Translations under genes and position numbers: made by a program
Shown: positions 9,562-18,464 of the stretch, one piece after another
Position numbering within the stretch: position 1 is the stretch's first letter
Layout of the letters: every line of letters starts with the position of its first letter
Notes under the pieces: generated by a model
Told to the model about the DNA's origin: nothing
The model's database searches: none
Seen by the model: only the letters and a program-made list of their open reading frames with translations
DNA from: an uncultured Oscillospiraceae bacterium
Lineage (GTDB): Bacteria > Bacillota_A > Clostridia > Oscillospirales > Oscillospiraceae
Assembly (NCBI GenBank): GCA_900762245.1
Contig: CAAFFR010000126.1
Coordinates: forward strand, 1 to 57,642
Direction: 5' to 3'
DNA length: 57,642 nucleotides

Positions 9562-10251
9562 TTATGCGCCCCACTTATAGCCAAGACCCCAGACGGTAGT
9601 AATGTAGGTGGGGTTCGCGGTATCATCCTCGATTTTAATACGCAGACGTCGGATATTCACGTCTACGATCTTCAGTTCGCCCTCATAGTCCCGTCCCCAG
9701 ACTGCAGCCAGAATATCCTCGCGGGACAGTGCACGACCCGGATTCTGCATAAACAGCTTCAAAATAGCATATTCCACCTGAGTCAAACGAATACGGGTAC
9801 CATTCTTTTCCAAAGTATGGTTTCGGGTATTCATCACAAACGGCCCCTGAGTCAGAAGTTCAGAACTGGCTGAACTGTCACCGCCGATACGGCGGTAAAG
9901 AGCATCGATACGGGCAGTCAGTTCCGCAGGAGAGAAGGGTTTGGTAACATAATCATCGGCGCCGGTCATGAGACCCGTGACCTTATCCATTTCCTGTGTC
10001 CGGGCAGTCAGCATAATAATGCCCATCTGCTTATTGGTAGCCCGAATCCGGCGGCAGACCTCAAAACCATCCATATCTCCGGGAACCATGATATCCAGAA
10101 TGGCCACTCCGGCATCCGGATTTGCCGCTATGGCATCCAACGCCTCCTGACCGTTTCCGGCTTCGATCACATCGTAGCCCGCACGCTTCAGATTGATCAC
10201 CACGAAACTGCGGATATTCTGTTCATCTTCCATGATCAAAACTTTTTTCAT
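9562..10251 (-). CDS. OmpR/PhoB-family response regulator
   Basis: 229 residues from the ATG at 10251, chosen because a GAGGGAG site precedes it. The receiver domain begins MKKVLIMEDEQN and has the acidic pair, phospho-acceptor Asp53 in AILDIMVPG, and TARTQ and TKPFSP. The C-terminal winged helix (about 130-229) ends in TTVWGLGYKWGA, the classic OmpR-type wing. It forms a two-component system with the kinase immediately downstream. Confidence 0.95.
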   Translation of the reverse strand: MKKVLIMEDEQNIRSFVVINLKRAGYDVIEAGNGQEALDAIAANPDAGVAILDIMVPGDMDGFEVCRRIRATNKQMGIIMLTARTQEMDKVTGLMTGADDYVTKPFSPAELTARIDALYRRIGGDSSASSELLTQGPFVMNTRNHTLEKNGTRIRLTQVEYAILKLFMQNPGRALSREDILAAVWGRDYEGELKIVDVNIRRLRIKIEDDTANPTYITTVWGLGYKWGA

Positions 10252-10267
10252 ACCACATTTCTCCCTC

Positions 10268-11590
10268 TCAGGTTTCTCCTGTCTGCCAATCCTGTCGGAC
10301 AAGGCAGAAGGATTCGATTAAATGTTCCTCTGTGATTCCAAATTCCGCTGCAGAGGACTCCAGCTTTGCAGCATAAGCCACACCCTCTGCGCGGTGCAGC
10401 GCAAAGCGACCGTCTTCCACTGCATTTTCATCCCGGTCTCCACCGGTAAATACATACAGGGTAAACAGGCCTGTTGCCTCCTGATAGCTTTCATCCCAGA
10501 TGTAGAAGGAATAAATACCCTCATTCTGATCCACCGTGACCCGCCCGGCCCAGGCGCTGCTGAGCTGGAGATACCAACCGCCTACATAGTGGTGGAAGGT
10601 AAACAGCTTGTCCGATTCCAAGCCATCTTCATTAACAGAGAACCAGCGAAGCAAGAACTTCTGTGATTCATCCTCCCAATTGGAAATTGGTTTCATCGTA
10701 ATCAATCCGGGAAGTTCCATCACACCATCATTGTCCAGATCATCGGCGTAGACATAGAAGTTTCGCAGGGTACTGATGCTGGCTTCAAAGTCAGAAGATG
10801 CTGACAGATTCGTAAAGCGGCTATCTTTCAGAGTGAAAATATCTGTCACAATCGCACTTTCTTCCACAGAAGATCCCACATACACTGCCGGTTTGCCCCC
10901 CTGCAAGATACCGGTAGTGATTCGACGGACATTGGAGACATCCGTGGAAAGTTCAGTCTCCACCGAACGGGTTATCTGCTTGTTCTTACAGCTGTATAGC
11001 ACTGCCATCCCCCGCTGGGTTTCGGCTTCACCTGGACGAAGCACCATCAATTCCCTTCTGCCATTGCTATCCAGATCACAGGTCAAAAATTTGGAATATC
11101 CATTCAGCAACAGAAGCTGCGCATCCTGATCGTGGAAACTATAAACCGCAACACTGCGCAGAATCTGGTCGCTTACCTGAAAGCCAATAACAAGTTCACA
11201 GCCCGGTTCTTCATCAAATTCTACGTATTCCACCTGTTCAAAATTCAGGCCGGTGATGCCGATGGTTTCCATAGTGCGGACACGTCCATCGGCTTCCTGA
11301 GAGAAGATCAACACCTGCAGAGGCTTGTCGGCAGCGCCCTTGGCAAAAACAAGATACTCCTCTACTCCATCGCCATCCAAGTCCGCCATTTGTACTGTCT
11401 GCTGATTTTCTCCAGACTGTGGAGAAGAAAAAGTCAGACCGTACATAGCTGTGTCGATAGCAGACTGCAATTCCTTATATTCTTCCGAGCGTTTCGGCAG
11501 CACATACATATCCTCCACCGTCCGCATGGAGCAGCCGGATAGAAGCAATGCCGTTAGTAACCCTGCCAGAAGTATTATTCTCTTTTTCAC
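10268..11590 (-). CDS. Lipoprotein with FG-GAP/EF-hand-like repeats, next to a two-component system
   Basis: 440 residues from a GTG at 11590, chosen because AAGGGAG lies 8 nt upstream and the product then starts with a clean lipoprotein signal (KKRIILLAGLLTALLLSGC). Three acidic loops, DLDGDGVEEYLVF, DLDSNGRRELMVL and DLDNDGVMELP, resemble the calcium-binding turns of FG-GAP/VCBS propeller blades. It is probably an extracellular beta-propeller anchored to the membrane. It ends 16 bp before the response regulator gene and has an extended -10 promoter. No close family name is recognised; a role as a co-sensor is inference. Confidence 0.7.
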   Translation of the reverse strand: MKKRIILLAGLLTALLLSGCSMRTVEDMYVLPKRSEEYKELQSAIDTAMYGLTFSSPQSGENQQTVQMADLDGDGVEEYLVFAKGAADKPLQVLIFSQEADGRVRTMETIGITGLNFEQVEYVEFDEEPGCELVIGFQVSDQILRSVAVYSFHDQDAQLLLLNGYSKFLTCDLDSNGRRELMVLRPGEAETQRGMAVLYSCKNKQITRSVETELSTDVSNVRRITTGILQGGKPAVYVGSSVEESAIVTDIFTLKDSRFTNLSASSDFEASISTLRNFYVYADDLDNDGVMELPGLITMKPISNWEDESQKFLLRWFSVNEDGLESDKLFTFHHYVGGWYLQLSSAWAGRVTVDQNEGIYSFYIWDESYQEATGLFTLYVFTGGDRDENAVEDGRFALHRAEGVAYAAKLESSAAEFGITEEHLIESFCLVRQDWQTGET

Positions 11591-11614
11591 GGCATCAGCT
11601 CCCTTCAATCGAAT

Positions 11615-11623
11615 ATTATAGCA
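11615..11623 (-). promoter_or_regulatory. Extended -10 promoter inside the long minus-strand run
   Basis: Minus strand TGCTATAAT gives a perfect -10 hexamer with an upstream TG and no clear -35. It is placed between the dnaE stop and the lipoprotein GTG start and would give the two-component operon its own transcription. Confidence 0.5.
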
Positions 11624-11644
11624 CAATTGTTTACAAAAGGGAAG

Positions 11645-14600
11645 TTATTTTACGACAACATTTCCCTCGCCCAGAACATTTTTCAATTCCCGCAGCATGG
11701 ACTCCGTCAGATCGCATCGCGTGCCACGCCGCTGCCGGGTGTCTGCAAAGAACAGTACAACATTGCAGCTTCCAGGGAACATATTCAGGATTGCCTTCAC
11801 TTTTCGGCAGCGGAAATCCTGTTCGCTGTCCAGTCGCAAATATAGCGTTCCGCCAGAAACAGTCTGATGAGCAGTTTGTGTTTCCCGTTTAGGCTCCGGA
11901 TCACCGCTTGCATAGTCCGAAATAGGACGAGCCCGGTTCACCACGATCTGCGGTTCTTTGTCTTCCCGCATGGACAGTCGTCCCACAACTACCACCGGGC
12001 TATTTTCCCGGAGATAGCCGCCATACTGGTTCAGCACATTGGAAAACGCCAGCATTTCCATAGCTGCCGTATCGTCCTCGATGGTAACATAGGCCATCAT
12101 GGAATTGCTGCGGGTCGTTTTCATCTTCACAGACTGGACGATGCCCGCTATGCTGACGATCTGGTCATCCTCATAATGGGCCTCTTCATCCATCAGCTTG
12201 GCAATGGGAACTACATGGGTATTGCGAAGGTAGGGTCGGTAATCATCCATGGGGTGGCCGGAAATATAGATACCCATGGTTTCCTTCTCCATTGCCAGAA
12301 GGTCTGTTTTATTCATTTCCTTCAGGTAAGGAATGGGCATGGATGCGGAAGAATCCTCCTCCAGCATGCCAAAGAGTCCCATCTGGCCTTCCAGATTCTT
12401 TTTTCGGGAGGATGCCACACTGTCCATCATGGCTTCATAGACCTTCAGCAATGCAGCACGGGTATGTCCAAAACAATCGGCAGCGCCGCATTTGATAAAG
12501 TTTTCCATGGCGCGCTTGTTGAGTTCTCCCTCTCCCATGCGCTCCAGAAAATCCTCCAGAGATCTGAAGGCCCCACCCTCCTTGCGCTTTTTCACCATAG
12601 AACGGATCAGGCCGCGGCCCACATTTTTTACGGCACCCAAGCCAAACCGGATGGCATCCCCTTCCACGGTAAACTGATCTTCTGAATGGTTAATATCCGG
12701 AGGCAGTACAGGAATCCCCATTTCCTTGCACTCCGCGATATATCCAGAGATCTTCGTTGCGGAGTCCAGCACCGAAGTCATCAATGCCGCCATGTACTGA
12801 CGGGGATAGTGGCATTTTAAGTAGGCTGTCTGATAGGCTACTACCGCATAACACACAGCATGGGCTTTGTTAAATGCATAGTTTGCAAAATCGACAATTT
12901 CATCGTAAATAGACTGAGCCACTGCTTCCGAAACACCATGTCCAATGCAGCCGGTAATGTTCTGATCCGGATCTCCGTAGACAAAGACTTTGCGTTCCGC
13001 CTCAATAACCTTCATCTTCTTTTTGGAGATGGCACGGCGGATGTTATCCGCCTGACCCATGGTATAACCACCCAGAGACCGAAAAATCTCAATAACCTGC
13101 TCCTGGTACACGATACAGCCATATGTGACCTTCAAAATCGGTTCCAGCAGCGGGGTTTTATAGGTAACCTTCCGGGAATCCAGCTTGTTGGCGATGAACC
13201 GGGGAATAGAATCCATGGGACCGGGACGATACAGCGCCACGATTGCCGTAATATCTTCAATGGAACTTGCCTTCATATTGACACAGACACCGGTCATGCC
13301 GGCAGATTCCAGCTGGAAAACACCCTGGGTCTTGCCCTCTGTCAGCATTTTAAAGGTTTCCGGGTCATCGTCCGGCACCTTATCCATCCGAAAATCCGGG
13401 TCAAGCCGCTGGATCTGCTCCTCCGCATCCCGAATCACCGTCAGGTTTCGCAGTCCCAGGAAATCCATTTTCAGAAGGCCCAATTCCTCGATGGTGGTCA
13501 TAGTGTACTGTGTTACAATGGTGTCATCGTTCCGGGAAAGAGGCACATAACTAAACACAGGGTCTGCCGTGATCACCACACCCGCAGCATGGGTGGAAGA
13601 ATTTCGGGGCATGCCCTCCAGAGAGCGTGCGGTATCAATCAGCAGCTTTACGCGCTCATCTGCGTCATACATCTGCTTCAGCTTAGGACTAACCCGCAGT
13701 GCTTCTTCCAGCGTGATGTGAGGCGTTCCTGGGACCAGCTTGGCTACGATATCCGTTTCCGCGTAGCTGAAATTCAGAGCGCGGCCCACATCCCGGATGG
13801 CACCTCTGGCTGCCATAGTGCCGAAGGTGGCAATCTGCGCCACATGGTCTGCACCATATTTGCGCATAACATATTCAATGACTTCACCACGGCGTTCCTG
13901 ACAGAAGTCCGTATCAAAGTCAGGCATACTGACGCGCTCCGGATTCAAAAAGCGCTCAAAAATCAGCGCATATTTCATGGGGTCCACTTCCGTAATATGC
14001 ATACAGTAGGCCACAATGGAGGCGGCACCGGAACCACGGCCGGGGCCTACCGGGATTCCCTGCTCTTTCGCGTAGCGGATAAAGTCCCAGACGATCAGAT
14101 AGTAGTTGACATAGCCCATTCGGCTGATAACGCCGATTTCATATTCCAACCGGTCCAGGTATTCCTCCGGGGGATTCTCATAGCGCTCCCGAAAGCCATC
14201 ATAGCACAGCTTTCGGAAATATTCCTCGTTGGTGTATCCCTCAGGAACCGGGAAGGAAGGAAGATGGTATTCGTGAAAGATAAATTCCAGATTGCAGCGG
14301 TCCGCGATTTTGACCGTGTTCTCAAAAGCCTCATCACAGTTCGGGAACAGTTGACGGAGTTCTTCCTCGCTCTTTACATAAAATTCCTCCGTCTGGAACT
14401 TCATACGGTTGGGTTCATCCACCGTTTTTCCGGTCTGGATGCACAGCAGGACGTCCTGCATTTTGGCATCCTCCCGGCGCAGATAGTGGGCATCATTGGT
14501 AACAACCAGCGGAAGTCCTGTCTCCCGGGCAAGACGCATTACCCCCTGATTCACAGGGCGCTGTTCCTCGATGCCGTGATCCTGCAATTCAAGGTAGAAA

Positions 14601-15106
14601 TTGTCCTGACCAAAGATGGAAGATAAATTCAGGGCATATTCTTTTGCCGCTGTGTAATCCTCTTCCATCAGATACTGAGGAATTGCACCTGCAAGACAGG
14701 CAGATAAAGCAATGAGTCCCTCATGATATTTTTCGAGCAAGTTCAGATCGACACGGGGCTTGCCGTAGAAGCCATGAATAAAGGCCTCCGACACCATCAG
14801 GCAGAGGTTTTCATAGCCCTTACGGTCTTTGCACAGCAGGACCAGATGATAAGGGTCATTGTCAATGCCATGGACCCGGTCCGACATATTTCGGCGGGCC
14901 ACGTACACCTCACAACCAATGATTGGCTTAACTCCGGATGCCTTGGCAGCTTTATAGAAGTCAATGCAGCCATACATGACACCATGGTCGGTAATGGCAA
15001 CAGCCGTCTGTCCCAGCTCCTTGACCCGGTCCATCAGGCCATCGATCCGGCATGCACCATCCAGCAGGCTGTACTCACTATGCAGATGTAAATGGACAAA
15101 ACTCAT
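11645..15106 (-). CDS. dnaE: DNA polymerase III subunit alpha (DnaE)
   Basis: 1153 residues, full length for the DnaE1-type replicative polymerase. The PHP domain opens the protein (FVHLHLHSEYSLLDGA). The catalytic aspartates are in PDFDTDFCQERRGEV, and GPGRGSGAASIVAYC lies just before them. Helix-hairpin-helix and an OB-fold with IAGIVQSVKMKTTRSNSMMA follow, then a short C-terminal tail. It overlaps whiA by 4 bp (ATGA), so translation is coupled. It is the organism's DnaE; a PolC is expected elsewhere in a Firmicute. Confidence 0.96.
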   Translation of the reverse strand: MSFVHLHLHSEYSLLDGACRIDGLMDRVKELGQTAVAITDHGVMYGCIDFYKAAKASGVKPIIGCEVYVARRNMSDRVHGIDNDPYHLVLLCKDRKGYENLCLMVSEAFIHGFYGKPRVDLNLLEKYHEGLIALSACLAGAIPQYLMEEDYTAAKEYALNLSSIFGQDNFYLELQDHGIEEQRPVNQGVMRLARETGLPLVVTNDAHYLRREDAKMQDVLLCIQTGKTVDEPNRMKFQTEEFYVKSEEELRQLFPNCDEAFENTVKIADRCNLEFIFHEYHLPSFPVPEGYTNEEYFRKLCYDGFRERYENPPEEYLDRLEYEIGVISRMGYVNYYLIVWDFIRYAKEQGIPVGPGRGSGAASIVAYCMHITEVDPMKYALIFERFLNPERVSMPDFDTDFCQERRGEVIEYVMRKYGADHVAQIATFGTMAARGAIRDVGRALNFSYAETDIVAKLVPGTPHITLEEALRVSPKLKQMYDADERVKLLIDTARSLEGMPRNSSTHAAGVVITADPVFSYVPLSRNDDTIVTQYTMTTIEELGLLKMDFLGLRNLTVIRDAEEQIQRLDPDFRMDKVPDDDPETFKMLTEGKTQGVFQLESAGMTGVCVNMKASSIEDITAIVALYRPGPMDSIPRFIANKLDSRKVTYKTPLLEPILKVTYGCIVYQEQVIEIFRSLGGYTMGQADNIRRAISKKKMKVIEAERKVFVYGDPDQNITGCIGHGVSEAVAQSIYDEIVDFANYAFNKAHAVCYAVVAYQTAYLKCHYPRQYMAALMTSVLDSATKISGYIAECKEMGIPVLPPDINHSEDQFTVEGDAIRFGLGAVKNVGRGLIRSMVKKRKEGGAFRSLEDFLERMGEGELNKRAMENFIKCGAADCFGHTRAALLKVYEAMMDSVASSRKKNLEGQMGLFGMLEEDSSASMPIPYLKEMNKTDLLAMEKETMGIYISGHPMDDYRPYLRNTHVVPIAKLMDEEAHYEDDQIVSIAGIVQSVKMKTTRSNSMMAYVTIEDDTAAMEMLAFSNVLNQYGGYLRENSPVVVVGRLSMREDKEPQIVVNRARPISDYASGDPEPKRETQTAHQTVSGGTLYLRLDSEQDFRCRKVKAILNMFPGSCNVVLFFADTRQRRGTRCDLTESMLRELKNVLGEGNVVVK

Positions 15107-16017
15107 GAAAGCATCTCCTTCGCCATCTGTACCAGCTTCTTCATGCGGTTATTCATGGCCGGCTTGGTAATGGGCGGCTCCATCATGGCAGCCAGTTCGC
15201 TTAAGGATGCGGAAGGGTTCTTCTCCCGTGCCATTGCCGCCTGCTTCATCTTATCGGGCAGTTTTTCCAGCATCCCCGCCTCTTTCAGCACACGAATCGC
15301 ACTCAGCTGCTCCTGAGCTGCCTCCACTACCTTGGAAGTATTGGCATCATCGCAGTTACAGCGGCGGTTCACTTTGTTGTTCAGTTCCTTTTCCAATCGG
15401 GTCTCCATGATGGACATGGCAGCCACCGGGGCGCTGAGATAGGTCAGGAAATCCGAAATCTGCTCACTTTGCTTGATATAAAGCACCTGTCCCCCGCCCC
15501 GTTTTGCGCTTTTGGGAAGGAATGTCATAACCTCCCGCATCAGCACATCCGTTTCCCGCGCCACGCTCTGGTGGGTTGTGGAAATCTCCATATGGTAGCC
15601 CTTCACCGGGTCTGTTACACTACCGCCGGCAAGGAAGGCCCCCCGCAGGAACGCCGCCTTGCAGCAGTCATTTTCAATTACCGGGAAATTCACATGGAGA
15701 GATACGGTATCCTCGGGATGAAAGCCAAAAGACTCCATAATACAGGTTATCTTTTCTTCATCCCAGATTTGAAATACCAGTTTTCCCGGCGCCGCAAGAC
15801 TGGGATAGCTGTCAAAACTCAAATTAAATGCTTTTTTGAAGAGTTTGGGGAGAATATAGGCGAACTCCCGACTCTCTGTAATAATTTTTATGGAATCGGC
15901 AGCAAAACTGTTGCAGTACAGCAAAACACCAAAACACTCCGCCAGTGCACAGCATTGCTTTCCGGGAAGAATACGGCAGACCTCCGCTTTGGCTGCTGCG
16001 GAGAAAGATATGGCCAT
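15103..16017 (-). CDS. whiA: DNA-binding protein WhiA
   Basis: 304 residues. WhiA joins a degenerate LAGLIDADG homing-endonuclease fold (about 1-200) to a C-terminal helix-turn-helix (about 220-300, with RRCNCDDANTSKVVEAAQEQ and LSELAAMMEPPITKPAMNNR). It is the conserved regulator of cell division and chromosome segregation in Gram-positive bacteria. A strong AAAGGAGG site precedes the ATG. It follows murB by 19 bp and runs straight into dnaE. Confidence 0.92.
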   Translation of the reverse strand: MAISFSAAAKAEVCRILPGKQCCALAECFGVLLYCNSFAADSIKIITESREFAYILPKLFKKAFNLSFDSYPSLAAPGKLVFQIWDEEKITCIMESFGFHPEDTVSLHVNFPVIENDCCKAAFLRGAFLAGGSVTDPVKGYHMEISTTHQSVARETDVLMREVMTFLPKSAKRGGGQVLYIKQSEQISDFLTYLSAPVAAMSIMETRLEKELNNKVNRRCNCDDANTSKVVEAAQEQLSAIRVLKEAGMLEKLPDKMKQAAMAREKNPSASLSELAAMMEPPITKPAMNNRMKKLVQMAKEMLS

Positions 16018-16036
16018 AAGGAGGCCTCCTTTCTAT

Positions 16037-16948
16037 TTACCAGATTCTGACTTCGGGTTCAATACGAATACCGGAGTTTTCAAAGACTTTATCGGAAACC
16101 TCCTGCAGCAGCTTCCTGACATCAGCTGCCGTTGCGCCGCCCATATTGACGGCAAAGCCGGCATGTTTTGTGGAAATTGCCGCTCCGCCAACCTGATAGC
16201 CTTTCAGTCCGGCCCCATCAATCAGAGCAGCGGCATAACCACCCACAGGACGCTTAAAGGCAGATCCTGCAGATGGCAGATCCAAAGGCTGGGAAGCAGA
16301 ACGCTTTCCAATCAGCTCCTTCATCCGTGCCTTGATCTCCTCAGTATTGCCTTTGGTCAGACAGAAGTCCGCACTGATGACGATGTCACCGGTTTCTTCC
16401 AAAATGCTGTGACGGTAAGAAAATTGCATTTCCTCCTTGCTCAGAAAACGCAGATTTCCTGCCCTGTCCATTACCTCTACCCGCTCACAGATCTGGCAGA
16501 TTTCTCCACCATAGGCTCCGGCATTCATATAGACGCCGCCGCCGACACTGCCGGGAATACCATGGGCAAACTCCATTCCGGATAGTCCCAGGTTAGCAGC
16601 AAACACAGCTGCCCGACTCATTGTTACACCTGCCATCACGCGAATGCTTGTTTCATCCAGCTGTTCCATACCGTCCAGGCAATCTTTCAGACAGATAACA
16701 AGGCCCTTCATGCCTTCATCGGGGGCCAGCACATTGGTTCCTGCTCCTAAAATAGCAGTTTTACAGTCCAATAAAGTGGACGCTTTTAAAAGTTTTGCCA
16801 ATTCCTCTCTGGATTTTGGGAAAGCCATCACTTCGGCTCCACCACCAATACGGAAAGAGGTATGCTTAGACATGGGTTCCTGAAAGGAAAGTTCCATTTC
16901 CGGCAGCAAAGCAGAGATCTTCTGCTGTAATTCGGTCAATTCAGTCAT
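16037..16948 (-). CDS. murB: UDP-N-acetylenolpyruvoylglucosamine reductase
   Basis: 303 residues. MurB uses NADPH and FAD to reduce the enolpyruvyl group of UDP-GlcNAc-enolpyruvate, giving UDP-MurNAc for peptidoglycan. FAD-binding segments include LGAGTNVLAPDEG and HGIPGSVGGGVYMNAGAYGG. The catalytic serine is in AGSAFKRP and the C-terminal glutamate in IEPEVRIW, the type IIb layout. It is the first gene of the minus-strand run and has its own strong promoter. Confidence 0.95.
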   Translation of the reverse strand: MTELTELQQKISALLPEMELSFQEPMSKHTSFRIGGGAEVMAFPKSREELAKLLKASTLLDCKTAILGAGTNVLAPDEGMKGLVICLKDCLDGMEQLDETSIRVMAGVTMSRAAVFAANLGLSGMEFAHGIPGSVGGGVYMNAGAYGGEICQICERVEVMDRAGNLRFLSKEEMQFSYRHSILEETGDIVISADFCLTKGNTEEIKARMKELIGKRSASQPLDLPSAGSAFKRPVGGYAAALIDGAGLKGYQVGGAAISTKHAGFAVNMGGATAADVRKLLQEVSDKVFENSGIRIEPEVRIW

Positions 16949-16976
16949 AAACGCCTCCGGGTGTATAGTTTTTTAC

Positions 16977-17005
16977 AGTATAACATATTCCCGTGCAATA
17001 TGCAA
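16977..17005 (-). promoter_or_regulatory. Promoter of murB-whiA-dnaE
   Basis: Minus strand TTGCAT (17005-17000), 17 bp, TATACT (16982-16977) with an extended TG one base before the -10 hexamer. Confidence 0.7.
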
Positions 17006-17026
17006 TTATTACAGGGTCAAAATTAT

Positions 17027-17063
17027 TGCAAAAATAAATCCGGCGTATCATTACGCCGGATTT
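17027..17063 (-). terminator. Terminator overlapping the last codons of nudC
   Basis: Perfect 12 bp stem (17036-17047 with 17052-17063) and 4 nt loop, then TATTTTT on the minus strand. The 5' arm encodes the last residues of NudC and the stop codon falls at the loop. Confidence 0.8.
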
Positions 17064-17926
17064 TTAGGTTCCCTTCCCTCGCCAAAGGTTCGGATCATTT
17101 CCCGTGTTAAACTAATACCGTCGTCCTGAACCGGAAGTGCATGGCGGTCATGCCATTGCGCCAACGCAAGCTCTGTCTCGTCAATGCGGATTTCGTCTTC
17201 CCCATCCAGGTCACAGTAAAAGCCCATCAGTATATTGCCGTCAATACCCCAGGGCTGGCTTTTGTAGTAGCGCAGATTCTTCACCCGGAGGCCCACTTCC
17301 TCCATGACCTCCCGGTGCACCGTTTGCTCTACAGTTTCGCCAATTTCTGTGTAACCGGCAAGAAGGGCATAATTGGTATAGCCCCGCCCGGCGTATTTGC
17401 TCATCAGCAGACGGTCTCCGTCCGTAACTGCCACGATGACCGCAGGAGAAATCCTGGGAAAGATCAAATTACCGCACTGCGGGCAGCGCATCATCCGTTC
17501 CTTGGTATCATGCACCGTTTTGCTGCCGCATCGGCCACAGAAGCGGCTGGTGCGGTACCAATTGTATAAGTGCCATGCCGTCATGCAGGCATAACACTGT
17601 TCCTTTGACTCATAATACCGAAAAGACCGGGCAGGTTCATACGTGTAGGAAATTTCCGGACAACTGCCTCCAACTCCCATCCACAGGAAGTAATTGACTT
17701 CATGGATGCGGAAAACATATTGCAGCCCCTTTTCCTGCCACTTATCCCACCGCTGATCATCTGCCCATTTCTGTACCTGCTCCACTTTAGGCAGAGACAA
17801 GCAATTGTCAGCTTCCTTTTGTACCAAAATCTTATTATCCGAAACACAAATTACGATATCTTCCGCTCGGGGCATTGTATGGCGAAATTCATTTTCCAAT
17901 CTTCCAAATTCCAGATCCTGTAACAT
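17051..17926 (-). CDS. nudC: NAD(+) diphosphatase / Nudix hydrolase NudC
   Basis: 291 residues. NudC splits NAD(H) into NMN(H) and AMP and can remove NAD caps from RNA. The order is an N-terminal domain (1-125), a zinc ribbon with two CxxC pairs (CGRCG and CPQCG), and a Nudix domain with GYTEIGETVEQTVHREVMEE, closely following the Gx5Ex7REUxEE pattern. The SQPWGI segment fits the NudC SQPWPFPxS signature except that PFPxS is not conserved. It is monocistronic with its own promoter and terminator. Confidence 0.88.
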   Translation of the reverse strand: MLQDLEFGRLENEFRHTMPRAEDIVICVSDNKILVQKEADNCLSLPKVEQVQKWADDQRWDKWQEKGLQYVFRIHEVNYFLWMGVGGSCPEISYTYEPARSFRYYESKEQCYACMTAWHLYNWYRTSRFCGRCGSKTVHDTKERMMRCPQCGNLIFPRISPAVIVAVTDGDRLLMSKYAGRGYTNYALLAGYTEIGETVEQTVHREVMEEVGLRVKNLRYYKSQPWGIDGNILMGFYCDLDGEDEIRIDETELALAQWHDRHALPVQDDGISLTREMIRTFGEGREPKNPA

Positions 17927-17958
17927 GGAATCACACTCTTTTCTACGAATTTACCTTT

Positions 17959-17987
17959 ATTATACATGGAATGACTGAACACAGCAA
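17959..17987 (-). promoter_or_regulatory. Promoter of nudC
   Basis: Minus strand TTGCTG (17987-17982), 17 bp, TATAAT (17964-17959). Confidence 0.6.
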
Positions 17988-17988
17988 C

Positions 17989-18022
17989 AAAAAAGTGCAG
18001 CTTTTTTCAAGCTGCACTTTTT
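17989..18022 (-). terminator. Terminator of the Rnf-like operon
   Basis: A 14 bp stem AAAAAGTGCAGCTT (17989-18002) with its complement at 18009-18022, right after the last gene of the operon. The minus-strand 3' arm ends in a T-run. Confidence 0.8.
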
Positions 18023-18026
18023 GCAG

Positions 18027-18461
18027 TTAAAACATTCCCATCAGGCACTGAACTGCCAGATACAATCCCAACGCACTGACCACGGGAGCAGCCTTCGCTG
18101 CAGGACCGGAGGCCAGGCGGTCTGCCATGGAGGAAAACAGCCATGTAGTAGCCGTAAAGAGGATACCGCCCAGGACGCCCAGCTTCACCGCTTCCCCTGC
18201 ACCTACAAAGCAGGCTGCAAAAGGCAGCAGTCCGAAAGTAAGCGCGGAGAAAACAGGGATGCAAATATAGCAGCGCTTGGCATCAGGAGCCATATAATAA
18301 TCCAGCACCAAAGCTACCAGAGAGATCAGCACCATATTGGGTGCATCCAGCAGCGGGAGAATCATCCGGGGTGCAAAGGTACGCACCAAGACTGCAGTCA
18401 GCAGAACCGCGGACAGAACAGCAACCAGCAGCGTATTCAGGGTATAGGTATTTTTCTTCAT
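18027..18461 (-). CDS. Unknown four-helix membrane protein, last gene of the Rnf-like operon
   Basis: 144 residues, about four hydrophobic helices (about 9-28, 40-58, 70-88 and 93-110) and a hydrophobic C-terminus. I do not recognise a family. Two or three cysteines sit in or next to the third helix (CYICIPVFSALTFGLLPFAAC). It does not resemble RnfA or RnfE in length or motif. It lies 3 bp after rnfG and is followed directly by the operon terminator, so it is co-expressed with the electron-transfer genes. A role as a membrane subunit replacing RnfA/RnfE is a guess. Confidence 0.7.
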   Translation of the reverse strand: MKKNTYTLNTLLVAVLSAVLLTAVLVRTFAPRMILPLLDAPNMVLISLVALVLDYYMAPDAKRCYICIPVFSALTFGLLPFAACFVGAGEAVKLGVLGGILFTATTWLFSSMADRLASGPAAKAAPVVSALGLYLAVQCLMGMF

Positions 18462-18464
18462 GAT

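Noticed and set aside
12860..14626. A 588-codon plus-strand open frame opposite dnaE
   Set aside because: It is fully antisense to an intact DnaE with all motifs, has no ribosome binding site, and its composition is that of a frame shadow.
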